Virus record (IMG/VR): IMGVR_UViG_3300037071_003609
Span: 1-20,616 of that record
DNA length: 20,616 bases
Direction: 5' to 3' (one strand)
DNA from: a virus
Position 1 is the first letter of the stretch. Every line of letters begins with the position of its first letter. This document shows positions 14,001-20,347 of this stretch, piece by piece. Made by a program: the position numbers and the translations under genes. Under the pieces are notes generated by a model. That model worked only from the letters and a program-made list of their open reading frames with translations. It had not been told where the DNA came from and ran no database searches.

Positions 14001-15005
14001 ATGAATGTAAGCAGTTATTTGCCCGGAACAGTGGGCGGTAATCGCGAGGACCTTCGAGGGCCGTTGACGATCCTCGAGCCGGAGGAAACTCCGTTCACCT
14101 CGACCATCAAGAAGGGGCCCGCGCCGAAATCGACGCTGGTTGAAAAGGGCGCGGACCGGCTGCGCAAACCCCGCACGAGCGGCACGCGCGAAGGCGCGAG
14201 CGGTGCGAAAGGCGGCAACAAAGCATTGAAGCGTGCGCGCTTCGGCAGCTACCTGCATCGCTGGCTCGAGCCGTTCGGCGTGACCGACGTGCAGCAGCTC
14301 ATCAGCGAGAACGGCGGCAACGCGTTCACCGCGGACGAATACGGCACGTCGAAGGCCAAGACGGTGCGCGAAATCAAGCGCGACATCGAAGCGACCAATT
14401 GCGGCGGCCAGGACGGCCAGGGCGGCAGCGATGACGAGATGAAGAGCCGGGGATTCTTCAAGTGGCTCGCGGCGACGCAGACGCCACAGATTCCGGACGA
14501 CTTCCTGTGCCCGGCGACCCAACGCCTGACGGGCCAGGCCAACCTCGTCGAGTCCGGCGCGAACAGCCTCAACGGTGTCTTGAAGGCGATCAAGAGCCGC
14601 GTGGGCGGCCGGCCGACCCTCGATGGCATCTGTGGGAACGACTACCAGGAGAACGCGGACATTTTCACGCGGACCGGCCCGGAGTCGACGTATTCGCGGT
14701 ATCGCGTGAGCGAGAGCGCGGACCGTCACGAAATCACGCTGATGGTGAAAGTGTTCAGCTCGAGCTTCGCGCGGGTGAACCTGATCCCGAGCGAGTTCGT
14801 GAACATCGACGCCGCCGGCGACGGCAATCCGAAGGCGATCATGCTGGTGAACCGGCCGTTGTGGGAGCTGCTCTTCCTCGACGAGCTGCACGCCAAGGAT
14901 GGCGACGAGGACGCCGGCGGCCAGGACGGCTATGTGAAAGCGATCGGCGGGCTCTTCTGCTCCGAGCCGCGCGGTAACGGGTTCATCGTCAACACGTTGA
15001 ACTAA
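14001..15005 (+). CDS. Major capsid protein, SU10/DUF5309-like
   Basis: 334 aa. The N-terminus NREDLRGPLTILEPEETPFTS, followed by TIKKGPAPKSTLVEK, is the signature of the SU10-type major capsid family (DUF5309; HK97 fold as known for the family). The size is normal. The C-terminal half carries the long beta-strand and loop region (STYSRYRVSESADRHEIT, then NLIPSEFVNIDA). The pattern scaffold, capsid protein, small head protein supports the call. An A-rich leader, not a Shine-Dalgarno, precedes the ATG. It would be the most abundant phage protein in infected cells. Confidence 0.85.
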   Translation: MNVSSYLPGTVGGNREDLRGPLTILEPEETPFTSTIKKGPAPKSTLVEKGADRLRKPRTSGTREGASGAKGGNKALKRARFGSYLHRWLEPFGVTDVQQLISENGGNAFTADEYGTSKAKTVREIKRDIEATNCGGQDGQGGSDDEMKSRGFFKWLAATQTPQIPDDFLCPATQRLTGQANLVESGANSLNGVLKAIKSRVGGRPTLDGICGNDYQENADIFTRTGPESTYSRYRVSESADRHEITLMVKVFSSSFARVNLIPSEFVNIDAAGDGNPKAIMLVNRPLWELLFLDELHAKDGDEDAGGQDGYVKAIGGLFCSEPRGNGFIVNTLN

Positions 15006-15045
15006 CAGGCCGCACAACTCAGCAACCAAGAAAGAACTAGACGAA

Positions 15046-15531
15046 ATGAGACATTACAAATTGCGAGGCGCGCAGAGCGCGGTCCTCGCCGGCCTGACAG
15101 ACCTGTGGGTCATCACTCACGCGGACCTGACGCAAGCCACGGTCGCCACCGACGAGGTGGAAGACTTGGACGCGGTCGAGTTCGGCGACATCGTGTCGTA
15201 CGACTGCTTCATGCAAATCCTCGTGCCGTTTACCCCGCAGCCGAGCGCGGACGCGGGCTTGAACGTGACGCTGGGCGTGAACGGTGCGTTGACCCAGTTC
15301 ATCGGCAACAGCGCACTCATGGCGGCCGGCGTGGCCACCGCAGCCAAAACGGCCTATGTGCCGGTGGCGGCGGGTGTGCCCTACGCGGTGCCGACCGGCG
15401 GTAAAACGTTGCAGGCCAACTTCGACATCACCGATGCCGATGGGGCCCTCGCGACGTTCACCGCGGGCGAGCTCGCGATCGGCATGCGCATCCAGCGCTA
15501 TAGCGAGCTGTTCGGCCAAGCACAACTGTAG
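15046..15531 (+). CDS. Probable head accessory or decoration protein
   Basis: 161 aa, mostly beta-rich and Ala/Val/Gly/Thr-rich, without cysteine pairs or membrane segments. It follows the capsid gene, where decoration or head-fibre proteins usually lie. Motifs such as GLNVTLGVNGALTQFIGNSA and LQANFDITDADGALATFTAG suit a beta-sandwich. The leader AGAAAGAACTAGACGAA before the ATG resembles the A-rich leaders of the capsid gene and of the gene at 17062. The decoration role is inferred from place. Confidence 0.65.
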   Translation: MRHYKLRGAQSAVLAGLTDLWVITHADLTQATVATDEVEDLDAVEFGDIVSYDCFMQILVPFTPQPSADAGLNVTLGVNGALTQFIGNSALMAAGVATAAKTAYVPVAAGVPYAVPTGGKTLQANFDITDADGALATFTAGELAIGMRIQRYSELFGQAQL

Positions 15532-15541
15532 TCCACCAACG

Positions 15542-15557
15542 GTGCAAACGTTTGGAC
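15542..15557 (+). promoter_or_regulatory. 16-bp near-palindrome, site 4 (before 15542 gene)
   Basis: GTGCAAACGTTTGGAC, one mismatch from the consensus. It overlaps the GTG chosen as the start of the gene there, and a 12-bp hairpin follows 8 bases later. Confidence 0.65.
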
Positions 15558-15955
15558 ACAACAAGAGGACCGCTCCGAAAGGGGCGGTCCTCGATCCTAA
15601 CGGGACGCCGTGCCGCAATCCCAACTCGCAGGCCGTGCCGCATATCTTCATTCCGAAACTCACCGAGGTGGTGCGCTGGGACGAGTGGATGTGGAGCGAG
15701 CTGCGGGAGGGCGGGTATCTGCACGAATACTTGCGACGGGAAAAGGCGCTGAGCGTGCGGCGGCAGCGTGCGGTGAGCCGGAAGGCCTCGCGGGTGAAGC
15801 CCAAGGGCGATTCCGAATGGGAATGCAAGGCAATGGTCCCCGCCCGGGAATTTTTTCGCTGGCGGGAGCAGGACGAACATTTTTGGGACGATGACAGCAA
15901 CCTCAAGAGTTTGAAGCGGGACAATCCGGACCTGGCTCCCGCGATCTTTGTCTAA
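15542..15955 (+). CDS. Small head/neck-region protein, unknown
   Basis: 137 aa if it starts at the GTG at 15542, which overlaps the palindromic site; a GTG at 15635 would give 106 aa. Residues DPNGTPCRNPNSQAVPHIFIP look like genuine coding sequence, so the earlier start is preferred, though no Shine-Dalgarno is seen. The rest is Trp- and Arg/Glu-rich (TEVVRWDEWMWSELREGGYL, later FFRWREQDEHFWDDDSNLK). A strong hairpin lies within the first 17 codons. The stop TAA overlaps the next ATG by one base. The function is unknown. Confidence 0.62.
   Translation: MQTFGHNKRTAPKGAVLDPNGTPCRNPNSQAVPHIFIPKLTEVVRWDEWMWSELREGGYLHEYLRREKALSVRRQRAVSRKASRVKPKGDSEWECKAMVPAREFFRWREQDEHFWDDDSNLKSLKRDNPDLAPAIFV
15565..15592 (+). 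other. 12-bp hairpin with GAAA tetraloop
   Basis: GAGGACCGCTCC (15565-15576) pairs with GGGGCGGTCCTC (15581-15592), with one T-G pair, across a GAAA (GNRA-type) loop. No T-tract follows. It lies 8 bases after a 16-bp palindromic site and inside the 5' end of the gene as called from 15542. Confidence 0.7.
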
Positions 15956-17016
15956 TGCGACGCGTTAGTTACAAAACGATTTTGCAGAGCGCGAGCCAGC
16001 TCTGGACCGGCGAGAGTGTGCCAACTCCGGACGACGCGGGCTCGCTGAACGTGTTTATCAATCAGCGCGCAGGCGAGTTTTGGGGAACGTTTTGGTTTCC
16101 GGAAATCACGCCGGCCGAGCAACGGCAATTTCGCGCAGACTGGGCGACCGGGACCAGCTACGCCGCACCCACTGCGACGACGGCCGTCGAGGTCTACTAT
16201 CCGCGCGCGCGGAAATACTACCAGAGTTTGCACAGCGCGAACCTGGGCAACGCGCCGGCGACGGGCACGGCGTTGACCGAGAACAGCGCGCACTGGGCCG
16301 AGAGCAAGGCGGAGTATTCCGAGGACAAGGAATGGAACACGGGCGTGGTGTTCATCGTGGGGCAGAAGACCAAGAACCCGGATGACCAGCGCTATTACCA
16401 GTGCCACACCGCGCACACGGCCGGCGCGAGCTTCGACGCGACCAAGTTCGGGATCCTGACGCCGTTTGTGCGGGACATCGACTATGAGCAAACGCTGGCG
16501 GCGGTGGTGAAAACGCCGATCGGCGAGGTGCGCGATGTGTGGGACAAGGATCCGAATGTCTATGAGAGGTTTCAGCTCTGCCGGATCAAATTCGATTTGA
16601 CCACGCTGGGCGTGATCGTGCGCGGCGAGCTGCCACTGGTGTGGATTGAATTTCGTCTGTGCGTGCCGAGTTGGACCGCGACCGTGACGCCAGCGCAGCA
16701 CAGCCTGGCCACGACCTACGGGCTGGCGGCGCGGGTGTATGACGATACCGAGGGGGATTATTTCACGAGTTTGCAGGCGGGGAATTTGAACCATGTGGTC
16801 ACAGACACCGCGTGGTGGCAGCGCATTGAAATTCCGTACGTGCTGCGGGACGCGGTGCCGCAAGCGGCCTATGCCGACATGCTGCGGACCGATGGACAGA
16901 CCGAGAAGCACGGCGTCGAGCTGGCGCGCGCGCGGGAGTTGTTGCGGAGCGAGATCCGGAAGATCGAGCTGCTGCAGGGACAAAGCCGCCAAATGAATGT
17001 CGTGGGAAGGAACTAA
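15955..17016 (+). CDS. Structural protein with carbohydrate-binding-like repeats
   Basis: 353 aa. The N-terminus (SLNVFINQRAGEFWGTFWFP, then EITPAEQRQFR) looks like a recurring phage head-tail/neck protein type. Three weakly similar modules follow, each with an aromatic core: VEVYYPRARKYYQSLHSANL with GNAPATG...AHW (about 75-120), DQRYYQCHTAHTAGASFD (about 143-165), and YFTSLQAGNLNHVV...AWWQRIE (about 265-295). They resemble chitin-binding type-3-like folds. The C-terminus is an acidic/basic helix (ELARARELLRSEIRKIELLQ). It may join the tail to the head or touch sugars at the cell surface; both are inference. The ATG overlaps the previous TAA. Confidence 0.62.
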   Translation: MRRVSYKTILQSASQLWTGESVPTPDDAGSLNVFINQRAGEFWGTFWFPEITPAEQRQFRADWATGTSYAAPTATTAVEVYYPRARKYYQSLHSANLGNAPATGTALTENSAHWAESKAEYSEDKEWNTGVVFIVGQKTKNPDDQRYYQCHTAHTAGASFDATKFGILTPFVRDIDYEQTLAAVVKTPIGEVRDVWDKDPNVYERFQLCRIKFDLTTLGVIVRGELPLVWIEFRLCVPSWTATVTPAQHSLATTYGLAARVYDDTEGDYFTSLQAGNLNHVVTDTAWWQRIEIPYVLRDAVPQAAYADMLRTDGQTEKHGVELARARELLRSEIRKIELLQGQSRQMNVVGRN

Positions 17017-17021
17017 AGACC

Positions 17022-17042
17022 GGACGTCGCGGCGCGCCGTCC
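17022..17042 (+). other. Hairpin in leader before 17062 gene
   Basis: GGACG (17022-17026) pairs with CGTCC (17038-17042), with two inner pairs (CG/CG) and a small internal mismatch. It is followed by an A-rich leader (GAGAAAGAGAACAAA) into the ATG, much as before the capsid gene. Confidence 0.4.
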
Positions 17043-17061
17043 TACCGAGAAAGAGAACAAA

Positions 17062-17631
17062 ATGTTTAACACGAATATCGCAGCGGAACTGATGGGGCTG
17101 ACGCCGGCGGCGGCGCGGCAGTTCGTCAAGACGGTGGCGTCATCCGCGACGCCGGAACGATTGACGCAGCGGGCGGTGAGCAGCCTGGCCGTGGTTGTGG
17201 CTACGCGGGTGGTGACCGTGACGACGGGCGTGGCGCACGAGTTCATTGTGGGCGACCAGGTGACCATCTCCGGCGCGAACGAAACGGAATACAACAAGAC
17301 GTTCACGATCGAGACGGTGCCGAGCACCACGACGTTCACGTTCACCATGCCGGCGCGCGAGACGGCGTATGCGAATGGGACCGGGACGATTGTGGCCGTG
17401 GGCGAGATTTGGTTTCGCGCGGCGACGTTCCTCGGGCGCAACGCGGTGCGGACGCCGAACACGGGCAACGTGTGGATCGGGCCGAACAGCGCGAACGACA
17501 CGCAGCCGTTTGTGATTGGGAGCGACGGCGAAGTGGGGCTGCCCGCACCGACCGGGACGCGGTTGAACGCGGCGCAATGGTATATCGACGTGGCGACGAA
17601 TGCGGACGGCGCTGTGATTCTGTTTTTCTGA
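17062..17631 (+). CDS. Beta-rich structural protein
   Basis: 189 aa. After a short helical N-terminus, residues about 48-100 (VTVTTGVAHEFIVGDQVTI, SGANETEYNKTF, TTTFTFTMP) have the pattern of a small beta-sandwich or beta-barrel module found in tail and baseplate proteins. The C-terminal part (GNVWIGPNSANDTQPFVIGS) looks beta-rich as well. It is probably a virion protein. Exact role unknown. The A-rich leader and hairpin upstream match those of other abundant structural genes. Confidence 0.6.
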   Translation: MFNTNIAAELMGLTPAAARQFVKTVASSATPERLTQRAVSSLAVVVATRVVTVTTGVAHEFIVGDQVTISGANETEYNKTFTIETVPSTTTFTFTMPARETAYANGTGTIVAVGEIWFRAATFLGRNAVRTPNTGNVWIGPNSANDTQPFVIGSDGEVGLPAPTGTRLNAAQWYIDVATNADGAVILFF

Positions 17632-17641
17632 AGGCTGCCCG

Positions 17642-18064
17642 ATGCTGAGAACCATCACCAAACTGAGCGGATACACGCTCCCGATCTGGACGGGCGCGGC
17701 CTACACGCCGCTGGACGCGGCCACGTTTGTGTTTGGGATGGAATTAAGCGGCACCGCGCCGAGCTATAACGCGGCCGCCATCGCGATTCCGAAAGCGGGC
17801 GTTATCAAGCGCGTGGACTACGTGCTGCGGATCGTGACGACGCTGGCGAGCAACGAGAACGTGCAGCATTTCCTGCGGATCAACGACACCACGGACGTTG
17901 GGCTGGTGAACACGACGTGGGACGCGGTGCATCGGGCGTTTAGCGCGACGCCGAACACGCCGGTGAACGCCGGCGATTTTGTGGCGGGCAAGGTGGTGTG
18001 CCCGACCTGGGTGACGAACCCGGCAGGGGTGACGGTGCGCGGGCTCATCTACATCGAACCATAA
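17642..18064 (+). CDS. Small structural protein, unknown
   Basis: 140 aa, ten bases after the previous stop, with GAAGG upstream as a weak Shine-Dalgarno. The sequence is rich in beta-strand residues and small amino acids (YTPLDAATFVFGMELSG, then WVTNPAGVTVRGLIYIEP). No family is recognised. It is followed two bases after its stop by the LamG gene, suggesting a shared role in a tail or fibre structure. Confidence 0.58.
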   Translation: MLRTITKLSGYTLPIWTGAAYTPLDAATFVFGMELSGTAPSYNAAAIAIPKAGVIKRVDYVLRIVTTLASNENVQHFLRINDTTDVGLVNTTWDAVHRAFSATPNTPVNAGDFVAGKVVCPTWVTNPAGVTVRGLIYIEP

Positions 18065-18066
18065 AA

Positions 18067-18888
18067 GTGTTGATCACGATAAAACCAACAGCGCGCGCGA
18101 CGCGGATCCTGGGCGGCCGAGTGGACAGAGCCGCTGTGCTGCACACGGTGAACCGGGACGCGGGCGAGACGGTGGCGTTGCTGAACGGCTTGGTGAGCTA
18201 CTGGACCCTGGGCGAGGCGAGCGGCGAACGGGCGGACTCGCACGGGGCGCACCCACTGACGGACAACAACACGGTGAGCAATGCCACCGGGCACCACGGC
18301 AGCGACGCCGTGGCGGCCTCCTTTGGCGCTCCGAGTGGCGAATACCTTTCAGCGGCGGACCACGCGGACTTCGACTTTACGACGGGGTTTTCAGTGTCGG
18401 CGTGGATCCTGATGAACACAGCCATCAACAACATGGCGATCATCTCGAAGTTCAACCATGGGGGCAATCAATGCTCCTGGGTGTTTCAGACTTCGCCCAC
18501 GGTGCAGTCGTCGGGCGGCTTTCGAGTGTTCATCGCGGACGTGATCGGCGACGACGGCAACAATTTCGCCACCTACGACAGCGCGCCGCTGGTGAATGGT
18601 AACTGGTATCACGCGGTGCTCGTGTATGACGGAACGTTGGCGGAGGCCGACCGGGTCAAGGTGTATCAAGACAACGTATTACTTGCGCCAACTGGGAAGA
18701 CAGGGACGTGGGCTGCGTCACTCCAAAACAGCACGGCGGAGCTGCGCATCGGAGATTTTGAAAGCCTGAACCGGTTCTGGAACGGCTTGATCGACGAAGT
18801 CGCACTTTATAACCGGCCGCTCAATGCGTCGGAAGTGGCGGCCATTTGGAACGGCAGCAACGGACTGGCCTACGAATCATTCACATGA
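18067..18888 (+). CDS. LamG / concanavalin-like lectin-domain protein
   Basis: 273 aa from GTG at 18067 (TTG at 18070 possible); the frame is open further up but would overlap the previous gene. A LamG-type jelly-roll runs from residue 42 to the end: LVSYWTLGEASG, ADFDFTTGFSVSAWI, WYHAVLVYDG, VKVYQDNVLLAPTGKTG, LRIGDFESLNRFWNGLIDE, and the closing LYNRPLNASEVAAIW that typifies these domains. The first 41 residues are a short basic lead, perhaps a virion anchor. It probably binds polysaccharide on the host surface. No catalytic motif is seen. Confidence 0.82.
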   Translation: MLITIKPTARATRILGGRVDRAAVLHTVNRDAGETVALLNGLVSYWTLGEASGERADSHGAHPLTDNNTVSNATGHHGSDAVAASFGAPSGEYLSAADHADFDFTTGFSVSAWILMNTAINNMAIISKFNHGGNQCSWVFQTSPTVQSSGGFRVFIADVIGDDGNNFATYDSAPLVNGNWYHAVLVYDGTLAEADRVKVYQDNVLLAPTGKTGTWAASLQNSTAELRIGDFESLNRFWNGLIDEVALYNRPLNASEVAAIWNGSNGLAYESFT

Positions 18889-19316
18889 AAACGATCATTG
18901 TACTTCTATCGTCGGCCGTCGCCCTCGTGGCGGCGGATATTCGGTTGGCGTGGGATCCGGTGCCAGGCGTCGCCGGCTATCGCGTGTATGCCGGCACGAA
19001 TTCGCGCGCGTACACGATCGTGACGACGAATTATCCGAGCGCGGGGACTAACCGCGTGAGCGGGTTGCAGTCGGGCACGGTGTATTACTTCGCGGTGGTA
19101 TCGGTGGCCGGCGGAGGACAGGAAAGTGATTTCTCCAACGAGGTGTCCGGGATGCCGAACCCGGCCGCGCCGGTGCTGCGGATCGTGACGACGAACACGT
19201 TGCAGTCGGCGCTGAGTCCGGAGGGGCCGTGGCAGGATGAGACGAATTTTATTTTCAGCATGGCGGCGGACGGTCCGCGCCGTTTCGTGCGGACCAAGAT
19301 CGACATCACGCAATGA
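18885..19316 (+). CDS. Secreted fibronectin type III protein
   Basis: 143 aa, starting in an ATGA overlap with the LamG gene. A signal peptide is clear (MKTIIVLLSSAVALVAA, then D). An FN3 domain follows at about 19-100: LAWDPVPGVAGYRVYAG, NRVSGLQSGTVYYFAVVSV, ESDFSNEVSG. The last 40 residues (TLQSALSPEGPWQDETNF) resemble the short tail seen after FN3 in cell-surface proteins of some Verrucomicrobiota (from memory). A signal peptide on a protein amid tail genes is odd: it would be exported rather than packed in the virion, unless the host processes it later. Confidence 0.75.
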   Translation: MKTIIVLLSSAVALVAADIRLAWDPVPGVAGYRVYAGTNSRAYTIVTTNYPSAGTNRVSGLQSGTVYYFAVVSVAGGGQESDFSNEVSGMPNPAAPVLRIVTTNTLQSALSPEGPWQDETNFIFSMAADGPRRFVRTKIDITQ

Positions 19317-19408
19317 GCGCGCAGGAAGAGGCGGAGGTCCGGCGGGTGGATCGGTTGTTTGAGCTGGCGTGTCGAGCCTGGCTGGCGCGGCGCGGAGTGA
19401 GTTACTGA
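19313..19408 (+). CDS. 31-aa small protein, unknown
   Basis: Starts in an ATGA overlap with the FN3 gene and ends 12 bases before the next start. The peptide is charged and helical (MSAQEEAEVRRVDRLFELAC). Overlap and spacing support it; the content gives no function. Confidence 0.42.
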   Translation: MSAQEEAEVRRVDRLFELACRAWLARRGVSY

Positions 19409-19420
19409 AGTGAACGACGT

Positions 19421-19714
19421 ATGAACAACATCCTTGGAGCGGCAGAAGTCGAAGCGGTAACGCAGGTGGCAGAGGCGCTGGCGGGCAAGAGTGACCGATA
19501 CTTGATGATCGTTGCCATCGTGCTGCTCGTCGCTTTTTTGGTGTGGGTCGTGCGTTACATGCTGACGTGGAACGAAAAGCAGGCGGCGAAGGTGGAAGGC
19601 ATCACGGCGGAATACAACAAGGCGGTGACGCAAATGACGGTGTCCATGGACCGGAACACGGAGGCGCTGGACGGCTGCACGGAGTTCATGCGGCGCGTGG
19701 AAGGGAAACTCTAA
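19421..19714 (+). CDS. One-TM protein, candidate holin or inner-membrane spanin
   Basis: 97 aa. An N-terminal helix is followed by one strong membrane segment (residues about 27-47, LMIVAIVLLVAFLVWVVRYM) and then a charged helical tail (EKQAAKVEGITAEYNKAVTQ). The lipoprotein gene follows four bases after its stop. The pair has the look of a lysis cassette with either a class III-like holin or an inner-membrane spanin. No endolysin is seen in the window, so the lysis role is a guess from topology. Confidence 0.6.
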   Translation: MNNILGAAEVEAVTQVAEALAGKSDRYLMIVAIVLLVAFLVWVVRYMLTWNEKQAAKVEGITAEYNKAVTQMTVSMDRNTEALDGCTEFMRRVEGKL

Positions 19715-19718
19715 ATTT

Positions 19719-20171
19719 ATGAAAAAACATCTAAACGTTTGGACGGCCTCGCTCATGGCGGGGGTTTTATTGTGCATGACCGGTTGCGCAGGCCTGCAGG
19801 GAGGCAACGCCGCGGGCGAGCTCGCCTTCTGGGCGAACACGGCGGCGAACATTGGGACGCAGGAAGCGGTGCTCGAGCATCCGGAATTGCGGCCGAAATT
19901 CGAGGCGGCGCTGGCGAGCTTGAATGCGTTGGTCGACGCCGGCAGCACGGATCCGGGTGCGTTTCGCAATGTGCTGAATTCCTTGCCGGTTAAAGAGCTG
20001 AAGGGCCGGGAGGCGCGCATTGCCATCAACCTGGCGTCCATCGCGTTTTATCGCTACGGACAGAATGTGGCGCTCGATGACAAGAGTTACGTGGGCGCGG
20101 CGCTGCGGGCGGTGCGGGACGGGATCCGCGACGGCCTGGGCACGGCGGCGGCGACAACGGCGAAGAAGTAG
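19719..20171 (+). CDS. Lipoprotein, possible outer spanin
   Basis: 150 aa with a signal peptide ending in CMTGC, a lipobox-like site with Cys at residue 23, so a lipid-anchored envelope protein is likely. The mature part is helical and Ala/Leu-rich (KFEAALASLNALVDAGST, ARIAINLASIAFYRYGQN). No enzyme motif is seen. It lies four bases after a one-TM gene, as outer spanins do, but it is larger than many and lacks the Pro-rich linker of some. The 16-bp palindrome overlaps codons 4-9, so the site and the gene start share sequence. Confidence 0.6.
   Translation: MKKHLNVWTASLMAGVLLCMTGCAGLQGGNAAGELAFWANTAANIGTQEAVLEHPELRPKFEAALASLNALVDAGSTDPGAFRNVLNSLPVKELKGREARIAINLASIAFYRYGQNVALDDKSYVGAALRAVRDGIRDGLGTAAATTAKK
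19729..19744 (+). promoter_or_regulatory. 16-bp near-palindrome, site 5 (start of lipoprotein gene)
   Basis: ATCTAAACGTTTGGAC, two mismatches from the consensus. It covers codons 4-9 of the lipoprotein gene, so DNA binding there would meet the start of that gene. Confidence 0.6.
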
Positions 20172-20172
20172 A

Positions 20173-20346
20173 ATGGAAAATTCCCAAACACCCGCGCGGC
20201 CGGCCACCGAGCCGGCCGCTCGCGTGCCGGCGAGCGATGGCTGGCCGTTGGGAAGAATGCCGATCGACACGAGCGTGACGGCCGTGGCGCGCCGATCGGC
20301 AAAGCGACGTATACGGCTGGCGCGCGCGAAATTCAGAGCAGGCTAG
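20173..20346 (+). CDS. 57-aa Pro/Ala-rich basic protein, unknown
   Basis: Starts one base after the lipoprotein stop and ends one base before the next ATG. The first half is Pro/Ala-rich (TPARPATEPAARVPASDG) and the end is strongly basic (ARRSAKRRIRLARAKFRAG), like a small nucleic-acid- or protein-binding peptide. The tight spacing and shared strand support it. No function is assigned. Confidence 0.5.
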   Translation: MENSQTPARPATEPAARVPASDGWPLGRMPIDTSVTAVARRSAKRRIRLARAKFRAG

Positions 20347-20347
20347 C

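Noticed and set aside
13479-15029. 516-codon open frame on the minus strand
   Set aside because: It is opposite the scaffold and capsid genes; Arg/Ala-rich shadow without a domain.
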